From Chara braunii (Eukaryota > Streptophyta > Charophyceae > Charales > Characeae), in NCBI GenBank assembly GCA_003427395.1, contig BFEA01000239.1, positions 854,330-876,096 on the forward strand: 21,767 nucleotides of DNA, written 5' to 3'. The notes under the pieces are model-generated. The model was not told where the DNA came from. It did no database searches and saw nothing but the letters and a program-made list of their open reading frames with translations. Positions 7,746 through 16,605 of the stretch are shown in pieces. Position 1 is the stretch's first letter; every line of letters starts with the position of its first letter. Made by a program: the position numbers and the translations under genes.

Positions 7746-9349
7746 CTAGCTGCTCGCTTTTGGGTATCGAATTTGTGGGCACCATGCAATCACATGCCCC
7801 ACGATGCCACACTTCAAACATTGCGCGTTGTTCATTCTTTCTTGCCACAATTCCTGCAATATACCCTTCTCCCATGGCTTCCCGACCGCAATCCCGGGAT
7901 GTTCAGGAAACGAGCGTGGTTTCTTCTTCTTTCCGGGTGGTCGTGGTCCTCCCTTGTTGACCACTGCAGCAGTGACTTCCCCCTTCCCGGACTCACTGCT
8001 GCTCGTCACACCCTCGGCCTCCAATGACCACTTTTCCACAGTGTCGTCATCAAAGACGACGAGGGTGTGTCCTGATGCTTTTGGCGCCAGAGTACCCGCT
8101 TTCCTACACCTGCACCTCCCCCACCGCCATACTTTACTACAGAAGCATAAGAATTCTTCACTTGTGAAGTCATTTGCTCTCTCTGGAGAGCCAGATCACG
8201 AAACTGCCTATAATTATATTGGCCGGATTTCGAGTCTGCCACGAGTTGTCCACGAATGGGCTCGGGCAGAGCGCGAGAATAAATATAAAGGACTTGGTTG
8301 TCCTGAAGGTTCAATCCAGGAACCTGGAGCAACCGATCTACTTCCCACGACAGTTGTTCTACTGAGGTCCAATATCTTTGACCAATGGCGGTGAGCTGGT
8401 CAAAGGCCTTATCAGCCGTTGTCTTGTCTAAGAAGTGTTTCTTGATCTTGCCAAGGAACTGCTTCAAGTTCGGAGAAGGAGACTTTGGAGGTGGAGAGGA
8501 AGGAGGGGAGCTTGGTGGAGAAGACGACGGACTTGAAGACTCCCTCTTCTTTGTTTCTGGTTTCTTTTCCGTCTTCTCTGTTTCTACCTTGAGAGACTTC
8601 ATTGCGTCTCCCAACAATTTCTTCGGCTTTTCTTCCGTCACATGTTGTTTTCCTTTGACCAGGTTCGTGATTGTTTGTAATCCCGCGCCCATATCATCAA
8701 TCCGTGCATTGGTCTGGTCAATTTTCATCTCCATGTGAGCGAGNTAAGTCACAAGTTGGGCCAAANAGATTGCNNGTTCTTCTCCTTNNGTNTTAATGAC
8801 AGTTTGTCTAATTTCNTCNACTTTTTNTTNTTGNTGTACATTTCTTTCTTTACGTTTTCTCATTTCTTGTTTCCTCTTCTTTTCTTTCTCAAGTGCTTCT
8901 TCCAATTGTNTGATGTTCTCATCCACGATTTCTTCAGTCACATCAANTTNTTTNTNTTCCTTCTGTTATGAGANCTTTGCAAGTTGTTCCACAATAATCT
9001 TGTCAAGTGTCTGACGACACTTGATGAGTTNATTCTGAACTTTCAAGATNNCGNTGCNANTCTCAGCTGATTCNATAGCAGCATGAATTGCTTTCAAATC
9101 AAACTGGGCACGAACGTATGCCTCTACTTCAGCACCATCGTCATGGAGTTCAGATATCAGTTGATCCAAACGACCAATCAAGACTTTTTTTCGCTCTTCA
9201 ACTTGTTGTCTGGTTCGGGGGTCAGGAGTCCCCTCATCAATAGCGAAGGTGAGTGAGACTTGGAAGAAAAAGAAAGGAATGAAACGAGTGAGAACCGACA
9301 ATTTCAAACAATTCCAGAAATGAGACATTGTGATGTGCGTCTGCCGCAC
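7746..9349 (-). pseudogene. gag: Ty3/gypsy gag with CCHC zinc knuckle
   Basis: Gag would form the virus-like particle and package element RNA. The first ATG is at 9328-9326. The next ~27 residues are hydrophobic, then comes a charged helical region. The same frame continues past a TAA at 8968-8966 into a Lys/Glu-rich probable coiled coil, a Ser-Pro-rich linker (about 8480-8550) and a retrotransposon-gag-like core (8080-8460, with DKAFDQLTAIGQRYW). A frameshift near 8100 moves to a second frame, which carries CLKCGIVGHVIAWC (CX2CX4HX4C) near 7770-7810. Another frameshift near 7760 leads on to the protease frame. About 25 Ns between 8744 and 9060 make this part uncertain. The frameshifts could partly be assembly errors. 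Confidence 0.75.
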
Positions 9350-9762
9350 AATAAATACTTAATAACAATAATAAATTTCACAGCCGCACTGATCTACAAC
9401 AGCAAGATTTCTAATCACTGAAGGAAAAAAATCAAATACAATTATTTATATTTCTAACTATTGTTGTTCTTTTGTCTATCCGTGTGATGACGTCCTAAGC
9501 AAGAGTGTACAGGTACCGTGTCAGGCCCATGTGATCAGACACAACACACAAGTACGCAACACCATACACAGCAACAACAGGTAAGTATGCCAACAACAAT
9601 CACAAAACAGTTTGTCAGCAATCTTCGTCAGTTTGCTGTGTCTTTTTGATGTCAGTGCGATCATGCACTCCCCCTGACAGCTGGCACTACAGCTGTGTAA
9701 TTCCAGTCAGTTGTATCGCCGTCGCCTTTAGAGTGTACCGCTTACTTGGCAGTATCCTGCCT
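9350..9762 (-). other. Untranslated leader or LTR region of the minus-strand element
   Basis: No coding is supported. On the minus strand this lies directly 5' of gag, where leader, primer-binding site and LTR are expected. No TGGTATC-type primer-binding site or matching terminal repeat is recognised. Confidence 0.35.
9442..9449 (-). promoter_or_regulatory. TATA-like box upstream of minus-strand gag
   Basis: The minus strand reads TATAAATA here, about 114 bases before the gag ATG at 9328. This is a plausible RNA polymerase II TATA box for the element transcript, but the surroundings are AT-rich and a chance match is possible. Confidence 0.35.
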
Positions 9763-10150
9763 GCCACGTGTCATCCCTGGAGTGCCAACATAGCAATGTT
9801 GCCACATCAGCACTCTGTCCAGTCTGTCAATAATGGGATGTCACGTCAGCAAATGTGTCGTCCGATCCTCGCCACGTGCCTCTTCCAAGCGTCACGTGAG
9901 ATACCATCGTCGTTCCAACCAGTCAGATTATGCCACGTCAGCCAAGGAGTTAATGCCACGTCAGCAGGCAGACACCACCTCATGAAGACAGGTGTGATGG
10001 CCTGCTCCTGCCACGTCAGCAATCAATCTTCTTTCCTCCAAGCCACGTCAGCATCTGCAGTAGACCCTGTCGTGTCAGCAGCACAAAGAGTGCCACATCA
10101 GCAATCAACAGGGTCTTCAGACGCAACACGATATGTGCCACGTCAGCATG

Positions 10151-10181
10151 GGATCGCGATGCCACGTCACTATCGCGATCC
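10151..10181. repeat. Perfect 10-bp inverted repeat with array motif in the loop
   Basis: GGATCGCGAT (10151-10160) and ATCGCGATCC (10172-10181) are perfect complements. The 11-base loop GCCACGTCACT is a two-mismatch copy of the array 11-mer. Confidence 0.9.
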
Positions 10182-10393
10182 TGGCTGGCTTGCGGTATCC
10201 CTTCTCGCGATCCCGACTGCCACATCAACAGCCTGGGATGTCTTCTCGCCGACAGAGTCTATCCCTCGTCAGCTTCCCGGTCAAGTCTTCTCGCCAGAGA
10301 ATCTGGACTTCTTCAACAAACCCCGACAATGTATCCTCGCCAAAGAGGTATGTGCCACGTCAACACCCCCAGCATATCCCTTGCCACGTCATC

Positions 10394-10730
10394 ACCTACT
10401 CAACCTTACTTACCTGCGCGCCACCTGGCGCGTGCTCAATGTACAAATGTCGTCGTCAGGAGAATTGCTCTAGTACGAAATTGTAATGAACCGAGATCGT
10501 GAAGACAGTTGTCAACAATGCAAGCCCAGATAAATGTCCATCGGTTGATGATTACTAATAGTCAAAATCGTAACCAGACAGAATGAGATGAGGTAATTAT
10601 ACACAGACGAAGAGAGAGGAAGGAGAAGAGACAAAGGAGAGGAAGTACAATGCCCACTTCTGCTTTGGGCTCCCTCCTCTACTACCACCTCAATAATCAA
10701 TAGTCTGAACGAGTATCCAAAGTATCCTCA
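10394..10730. other. Gap in the motif array, no gene seen
   Basis: No coding region, repeat or RNA gene is recognised. The 11-mer is absent here, splitting the array into a dense left part and a small right part (10735-10974). Confidence 0.4.
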
Positions 10731-10748
10731 ATGTGCCACGTGGCACAT
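10731..10748. promoter_or_regulatory. 18-bp perfect palindrome centred on a G-box
   Basis: ATGTGCCACGTGGCACAT is its own reverse complement and has CACGTG at its centre. It lies within the broader ACGT-motif region and could bind a dimeric bZIP or bHLH factor. Confidence 0.7.
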
Positions 10749-10974
10749 CTAATCAGTCTCACATCAGCACTGGAGCAATGTCGACATGAAGACAGCCAGG
10801 TACATATCCACGAACTTTCCACAGTCCTGATCTCCTCCTGAAGTGACGATGAACAGAACAACAATGCCAATCACGTAGTCCCAGTCATAATACACGTGGC
10901 AACAACCACGTCGGCCAATGATACACGTGGCAGCAGCCACATCAGCGACAGCGCAGGGCAGCTGCCACGTCAGC

Positions 10975-11479
10975 ATGCCAAGAAGACAGGAGCAAGCCGA
11001 CCACCATGCCGGACTAGCAGCGCCGCGCCAAGTCACAATGCCAGCGTTGAAGTCAACGTGTGAAGTCAGCATCAACGCAAGACAGAATGAATGTCAAAGC
11101 CAGGAAGTCAACTCTTATGTAGTGTTGACGCGGGGTTTGGACCCCGGATGCTGTATTCCTCAGCCGTCCAAATCCCAATGCGAATGAGGGCTCAAATTGG
11201 CCTGAAACCGAATTCCCTCCGGCCTGGATGTTGTGTGGGTACCTGCGCACAACAAGTGAATGTATCCAACCAAGGGCCGGGGTGTGGTATCTTTGACTCT
11301 ACAGTTGACTTTGACTCTTGAATTTCCTGTGCCCAGCGTTCGGTCACACAGCCACACTCGACAGACTCAGGTTTGGGCGTGTCTTGGTCACACAGCCCAG
11401 TGCAGACCAACTCAGGTCTGCGTTTTCTGGGGATGAGTTCTGAGCCCCAGGCTACTTCTGAACAGGGTTACTGCAAAAG
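10975..11479. other. Non-coding interval before the satellite
   Basis: No gene is supported. It contains a hairpin with loop TTTGGA (11131-11146), two GTCACACAGCC phrases (about 11343 and 11388) and a TTGACTTTGACT phrase (about 11305) that resembles W-box cores. None is strong enough to assign a function. Confidence 0.4.
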
Positions 11480-12606
11480 TTGCGAATTGCTACCAAGTGA
11501 GAAAATGAGGAAAAAGTGAAGGGAGAGTGAGTGAAACTCTCATGTATGAAATCACAAGATGGGAAGTGGCGATTCACATGGGAGTGAAGGAATGGACTAA
11601 ATAAGAGTGAAACATCATCAAAACACTTAGAACAAGCACAAACCAAATTGCGAGTTGCTATCAAGTGAGAAAATGGAGAGAAAGTGAAGGGAGGGTGAGT
11701 GAAACTCCTCCTCATGCATAAAATCACAAGATGGGAAGTGGCGATTCACATGGGAGTGAGGGAATGGACTAAACAAGAGTAAAACATCGTCAAAACACTA
11801 GAACAAGCACAAACCCAAGTTGCGATTTGTTACCAAGTGAGAAAATTGAGAGAAAGTGAAATGAGAGTGACTAAAACTCACTCTCATGAATGAAATCACA
11901 AGGTGGGAAGTGGCGATTCACATGGGAGTGGAGGAATGGACTAAACAAGAGTAAAACATCATCAAAACACTAGAACAAGCACAAACCCAAGTTGCGATTT
12001 GTTACCAAGTGAGAAAATGGAGAGAAAGTGAAGGGAGAGTGAGTGAAACTTACTCTCATGCATGAAATCGCAAGGTGGGAAGTGGCGATTCACATAGGAG
12101 TGGGGGAATGAACTAAACAAGAGTAAAACATCATCATAGAACAAGCACAAACCCAAGTTGCGATTTGTTACCAAGTGAGAAAATGGAGAAAACGTGAAGG
12201 GAGAGTGAGGGAAACTCACTCTCATGCATGAAATCACAAGATGGGAAGTGGCGATTCACATGGGAGTGGAGGAATGAACTAAACAAGAGTAAAACATTAT
12301 CAAAACACTAGAACAAGCACAAACCCTAGTTGCGATTTATTACCAAGTGAGAAAATGGAGAGAAAGTGAACGGAGCTCATGCATGAAATCACAAGATGGG
12401 AAGTGGCGATTCACATGGGAGTGAAGGAATGGACTAAATAAAAGTAAAACATCATCAAAACACTAGAACAAGCACAAACCCAAGTTACGATTTGTTATCA
12501 AGTGAGAAAATGGAGAGAAAGTGAATGGAGAGTGAGTGAAACTCACTCCTATGCATGAAATCAGAAGATGGGAAGTGGCGATTCACATTGGAGTGGAGGA
12601 TGAGCC
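11480..12606 (+). repeat. ~170-bp tandem satellite, about 6.8 copies
   Basis: Units begin with TTGCGA (TTACGA in the last) at 11480, 11648, 11820, 11992, 12158, 12330 and 12485, giving lengths of 168, 172, 172, 166, 172 and 155. The last unit breaks off near 12606. Each has the phrases CAAGTGAGAAAATG, GATGGGAAGTGGCGATTCAC and CTAGAACAAGCACAAACC. Several carry a hairpin GAGTGAGT-GAA-ACTCACTC followed by the palindrome TCATGCATGA. Short minus-strand frames (Phe/His/Ser-rich) recur because of the repeat and are not called genes. The unit length is near that of one nucleosome, as in many centromeric or heterochromatic satellites. Confidence 0.93.
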
Positions 12607-12622
12607 CATGAGGAGACCATTC

Positions 12623-12958
12623 TATGGCTATGGAGTCCTTTCCTCTAGGAGGAAGAAGACGAAGAAGAAGAAGAAGAAGGGGAGGAAGAAGAGGAAGGAG
12701 AAGAAGAAGGAGAAGAAGAAGACGGAGAAGGAGGAGTAGAAGAAGAAGGAGAGGAAAAATCTCCTTCTTTCCACTCACCTCCTCTACTATCTTGGAGTCG
12801 AATGCCAGTCTTGATGAAGCCCCTCTCTTCCTTGCACAAGTGTCACCTTAGCTATGGTTTTCTTCTTCCTCAAGTCCTCTCCCCCTTCTTCTCTCAGCCT
12901 CTCTTAAACTATTGCAAGCTCCTTCCACTATGGCTATGGAGTCCTCCCCTCTAGGAGG
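12623..12958 (+). repeat. 30-bp direct repeat with a GAA expansion at one copy
   Basis: 12623-12652 and 12929-12958 agree at 28 of 30 bases (TATGGCTATGGAGTCC, then TCCTCTAGGAGG after a 2-base difference), 306 bp apart. In the first copy a GAA/GAG purine tract (12650-12755) begins right at the end of the repeat; in the second, ordinary sequence follows. The same Met-Ala-Met-Glu-Ser reading begins in both, but no credible protein follows. Confidence 0.75.
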
Positions 12959-13568
12959 GCTAATGGGACTCCCTCTAGCCTTTCCTTCTTCCTCACAGCC
13001 TGGGGCTATAGCGGATCACCTCCCTAGGCCAGCCTCACTACCCCCAACCTCTAGAGCTCCTCACACTAGTCCACAACCTTCTTTAAGCTCCCAAACTGGC
13101 AGGGGTTCCCCTCTCCTCACTCCAAGTGAGAGAAGTGTTCCTATGAGCTCACTTAGGCAGCATTGGCACACCTCATGCAAATGTGAGTGTGGTGGGCTGC
13201 TCCCTCAGCTTATATAGGCTGGAACCGGAGTACCGGCCACCCTATGAGCCTCCCCAAGTGCCTCCAAGTGAACCAAGGTACCCCCAAGGCAAAAACTCAC
13301 CACTAGGCCCTTCCGAGGGTACGTGGGCCTTATTTTGGCCAAGTACATGCATTTCGAGTGGTTGGTACCAACTCGGATTGCCTCTGGGCCTCCTTCAGCC
13401 TCCTTTTCCTTTTCAAAATGTTGCTTTTTTGGGTCCTAATGCCCAAGGTGCAGCCCCACTTGAGAAAAGACGGCCTAAAGGACATTTTTTCTCAAATTTT
13501 TGATTTTGTATCTCATTTTTGGTAAGCCGAGGTATTTTCACATGCCTCGGTGTTATTTCAGCCTTGGA
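12959..13568. other. Non-coding, pyrimidine-rich interval
   Basis: A plus-strand frame at 12912-13217 gives a Pro/Ser-rich peptide of 101 residues with no recognisable domain. It could be a fragment of a decayed gene, but nothing confirms it. A small dyad CCGAGG...CCTCGG lies near 13528-13550. Confidence 0.4.
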
Positions 13569-13968
13569 TCTGACTGAGATCGAAGGCCAACAATATTCTG
13601 AGCTACCCCTTGGTGATCCTTGCTTCAAATTTGAGCCCCAAAGCTCATCTTTTCAATTTTTGGTGCATTTGACCCTCAGTTTGGGCCAAATGCACAGTTC
13701 TGTTTTTTTCCTTCTTTTGTTTCTTTCCATACTGGGCTACCAACTCATTCCGGAGTTGGCCGTTTGAGTTGACCTCATAAAAAATGGCCATATTCCCTCC
13801 TTCATGGATCTAAATCTCAGATCCATGGCCCAAAAGAAAACCGACCATTTTCCCTTTGAATTTTCTCTCAATTTTCTCTTTTTAATTCAGATTTTGCAGA
13901 GATATTGCCCCAAGGACTATATCTCTGCAATCCGGATTGCCCTCCACCAAATCTGGAGGGATGAGGTC

Positions 13969-14607
13969 ACAGTAAGGACCTGTCATCCCCTACTGTGCCA
14001 GTCCCGATAGGCCGGCACATTCTCCTTCACTATTTTCTCCCCCTTTGTCTCACTCTTCTTCCAGTTTTTCTCATTTTTGTTTTTTCTTTTATTTCTGATG
14101 TGACAAGTGTCAAGTGGCTGTTGAGTCTTTTTCTAGGCCATGGATCCTCATCTATGGTCAGATTCAGACTCAGCAGTTGATCGTTATATCTCGGATTACA
14201 ATAATGACACCCCCATGCTCATAGGGGCCTTCATTTTGTCTCCGTTAGTCTAAATTTTGAGCCCCTTTTGCTCCGATTTTCTTTTGACAACCTTTTTTTG
14301 TGTTGAGCCCCTTGGGGCAATATTTTCTCATGCCTAGCTAGTCCGAGATATCTTGGACTGTTGGGCAACCCTTCCCTCACCAATATTCTGCTTCCTCTTC
14401 TCTCACGACTCTCCCACTTGATCCCACTAGTGCTTGCACTAATGGTGCTAATATTTTCCACCGTCTACATCATTTGATCTTTACTGTGTTGTTCGGTTTG
14501 CGTGACCATCCCTGACGTTGGCTCATGGTCCCCTTGGGACACCTCAACTCCCCGCCACTTTCCCCATACTAGTTCCAATTTTTTTTTTGTCTCGTCGGTA
14601 GTCCCTC
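13969..14607 (+). repeat. Copy A of a ~1395-bp-offset duplication
   Basis: Shared, ordered landmarks with copy B are CAGTAAGGACCTG (13969), GTCAAGTGGC (about 14109), CCCACTAGTGCTTGCACT (about 14423) and a single minisatellite-like phrase TCTCGTCGGTAGTCCCTCC near 14590. The offset stays near 1394-1403 across these points. The copies are well diverged. Confidence 0.65.
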
Positions 14608-14862
14608 CAACGCATGTCCCATTTTTTCGACTATTTTTATTTAGGCTTATTTAGTCCCCGACAACGTTCTGGATGATGTCCCATTTTTATTTTGGGACTT
14701 CCTTGTCCTTGTAGGTTCCAATATCCCTTCCTCAAGTGCCCCATGTGTGCCGATTATTCCCGGTAGCGAGAATCTCATCTTACGGTTGCCGTTTACCGTC
14801 TTTATTTGTCTCATGTAGAAATCACTCTCATGTCTCATTTTTCCTTTGGCCTAGGCATCCTT

Positions 14863-15250
14863 ATGCAGTCCGTTATTTCTCGGACTGCAACTGTGGCCAT
14901 TTCCCTAGTCCCACAACCCCACAACTTGCCCCTATTTGAAAGAAAATGAAGCGCTCAATTTTTAAGTGCATCCGAGCTCAATATTGGCTGCATCCGGGCT
15001 CAATATTGGCTCCGGGTGCACCTAAAACATGTGTTTTCCCTTCCCCATGCAGTCCGTTGTAACTTGGACTGCAGTAGGGATCAATTCCCTAGCCCCATTG
15101 CCCCACAACTAGCCTAAAACTGAAAGAAAAAGAAACGGCCAACTTTCAAGTGCACCCGGGTTGAATTTTGGTTTCAGATGCACCTAAAACATGTGTTTCT
15201 CTTCCCCCATGCAATCCGTTGCATCTCGGTTGCATGGAGAAAATGAAGGA
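14863..15250 (+). repeat. ~162-bp tandem repeat, two copies and a partial third
   Basis: Units start with ATGCAGTCCGTT-type sequence at 14863 and 15047, then ATGCAATCCGTT at 15209 (spacings 184 and 162). The first is 22 bp longer because of a 22-bp internal duplication of TGCATCCGAGCTCAATATTG near 14968-15011. A fourth, weaker match lies near 15570. Shared phrases are CCCACAAC, GCACCTAAAACATGTGTTT and AACTGAAAGAAAA or close variants. Confidence 0.75.
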
Positions 15251-15371
15251 CCTTTGCAACCGTCATATTCCAGAATGTATCTGGTCACGGATGTTTCTCC
15301 CCAAGTGGCCGTTTTTTACCGTTAAGTTTTTAATCTCTTTTCTTTTCTTTTATTTTTCCTCCTTTTTTGGA

Positions 15372-15995
15372 CAGTAGGGACCTGGCAGTTCCTACTTGTG
15401 GCAGTCCCTACTAACGGCCAACTCACTCACTCCCTCTCACTCCTTTTGTTTTATTCTCCCACATTTTTTTTTCCTTTTTTTTTTTTTTCTAGCATGTCAA
15501 ATGTCAAGTGGCCGTTAAGGCCCTTTTCTTGGCCCTTCCTCTTAGTTTTGGCCCTCCCTATGCCCATGGTGCATTCCGTTGTATCTCGGACTTCAACTGT
15601 GGCTCCCACATGCCCGTGGGAGTCTTCTCTTTCCTCTATTTCTCTCCCACAGTGGCCCCTCATACTCCGATTTTTCTCCCGGAGGCCTATTTTTTATATG
15701 GAGTCTCTTTTGACTCCATTTTCTTGAGGGGGGCTGATCCGAGATTTTTTGGATTCCTCCCATGCCTCCTCCTTCATGTTTCTTTACTTTTTCTTTTCCT
15801 TTTGGTCTCCCCGTTTGCTCCCACTAGTGCTTGCACTAGTGGTGCCAATATTCTTGGCCGTCAAGATTGAGATTTTAACGGTGCATCTTGCTTTAATTGT
15901 TTTTCCTTCATGCCACTCCGCAGTTTCTCTTGAGACCTTCTTATATCCCCACCTCTTATTCCGTGCTAGTCCTTGATACTTGTCCCGCTTGGTGG
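15372..15995 (+). repeat. Copy B of the ~1395-bp-offset duplication
   Basis: Counterpart of copy A, with CAGTAGGGACCTGG (15372), GTCAAGTGGC (about 15503) and CCCACTAGTGCTTGCACT (15819). It leads directly into the 26-bp minisatellite, which copy A has only as one or two isolated units. Confidence 0.65.
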
Positions 15996-16160
15996 TCCCC
16001 GACACTTTATCCCATGGGTGGTCCCCGACACTTTGTCCCGTCAGTGGTCCTTGATAACTTGTCCCGTCGGTGGTCCCTGACACTTTGTCCCGTCGGTGTT
16101 CCCCGACACCTTGCCCCGTCGGCGGTCCCCGACACCTTGTCCCGCCGGTGGTCCCTGACG
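15990..16160 (+). repeat. 26-bp minisatellite, about 6.5 units
   Basis: Complete 26-bp units start at 15990, 16016, 16042, 16068, 16094 and 16120, with a partial one at 16146. A degenerate partial unit precedes them from about 15966. The consensus is approximately CGGTGGTCCCTGACACTTTG, ending TCCCGT. Apparent coding in several frames is a by-product of the repeat. Confidence 0.93.
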
Positions 16161-16569
16161 TCATGTGTCTTTTTTCTCTAGTGCTCTCCGGTCGTCAAGG
16201 CCCCCTTTCCGTATGGCCTTGGCACCCCGTTGTGGCCCCTTACTTTCTAGTGTCCTACGGCCACCAGGGCTGTCCACCTTTCGACTTCACTATTGTCTTA
16301 CCATCTGCTGCGCCCCACTTGCTCAATTCATGGCCCCTCGGGTCCTTGCTATGACGAATTCGAATGGACCTCATGGCCCCATGCTATGCCCCTATGCGCC
16401 CATGTCCTGTCACTCACTTGCTTGCTATTGTCGGGTCCTTCACCCTGCGGTCTTGTCCTAGTCTTTTGTCTTTTCTTTCTCTCTTGTCTCCTTTCTCTAT
16501 ATTTCTCTGTTGTGCACGTTGCTTGTTGCTCCCCCGACATTCGCGGTACCACCATCTTCACGGGTCATG
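16161..16569. other. Non-coding interval after the minisatellite
   Basis: Overlapping open frames of up to 143 residues exist here but show no domain and give Pro/Leu/Ser/Cys-rich products. No gene is called. Confidence 0.4.

Positions 16570-16605
<36 letters not shown>
16570..16605 (+). repeat. (ATC)12 microsatellite
   Basis: Twelve perfect ATC units following a TCATG start. Confidence 0.95.

Larger units (their letters stand above)
4509..9349 (-). mobile_element. Decayed Ty3/gypsy retrotransposon, 3'-truncated
   Basis: The order along the minus strand is gag, CCHC knuckle, aspartic protease, reverse transcriptase, RNase H and integrase, the Ty3/gypsy (Metaviridae) order. Most of pol is in a single frame broken by stop codons, as expected for an originally continuous pol. 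No LTR or primer-binding site was recognised on either side. The coding end stops inside the integrase C-terminal region, where it meets the foldback repeat. With the stops, frameshifts and a missing reverse transcriptase segment, the copy cannot be autonomous. Confidence 0.9.
9763..10974 (-). promoter_or_regulatory. Array of ACGT-core 11-mers (GCCACGTCAGC)
   Basis: Exact plus-strand GCCACGTCAGC occurs at 9932, 9955, 10010, 10042, 10137 and 10964. One-mismatch copies start at 9801, 9840, 10092, 10354, 10383 and 10936; three of these differ only by CG to CA, as expected from decay of a methylated CpG. More distant variants lie at 9763, 10161, 10219 and 10905. Close copies all point the same way; spacing is irregular, about 23-180 bp, with one long gap. 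On the minus strand the core is TGACGTGGC, a known plant bZIP-type site (C/G hybrid box, also like an unfolded-protein-response element). Lying 5' of the minus-strand gag, it could be the enhancer of that element. That link is inference. Confidence 0.6.
13569..15842. repeat. Dyad-rich segment with many hairpin-capable sites
   Basis: Perfect or near-perfect inverted repeats occur in series: 13740-13759 (CCAACTC/GAGTTGG), 13803-13827 (CATGGATCT/AGATCCATG), 13894-13930 (TTGCAGAGATAT/ATATCTCTGCAA, 13-nt loop), 13940-13960 (CCCTCC/GGAGGG), 14307-14318 (GCCCC/GGGGC), 14340-14359 (AGTCC/GGACT), 14865-14888 (GCAGTCCG/CGGACTGC), 15049-15072 (GCAGTCC/GGACTGC) and 15821-15842 (CCACTAGTGC/GCACTAGTGG). 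No open frame of note is seen. This may be a structured non-coding RNA locus or old mobile-element DNA. Confidence 0.6.

Noticed and set aside
9646-10473. 275-codon open frame over the motif array
   Set aside because: The frame stays open largely because of the recurrent 11-mer. The product has no domain or plausible composition and lies in the likely promoter side of the minus-strand element.
11300-11325. W-box-like TTGAC cores
   Set aside because: Only two or three short matches with no gene nearby; easily chance.
11452-12237. Short Phe/His/Ser-rich minus-strand frames
   Set aside because: The same peptide recurs with each satellite unit and breaks at unit differences; not a gene.
12912-13217. 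101-residue Pro/Ser-rich frame starting after the 30-bp repeat
   Set aside because: No recognisable domain, and its start lies within a duplicated non-coding phrase; kept only as a possible relic.
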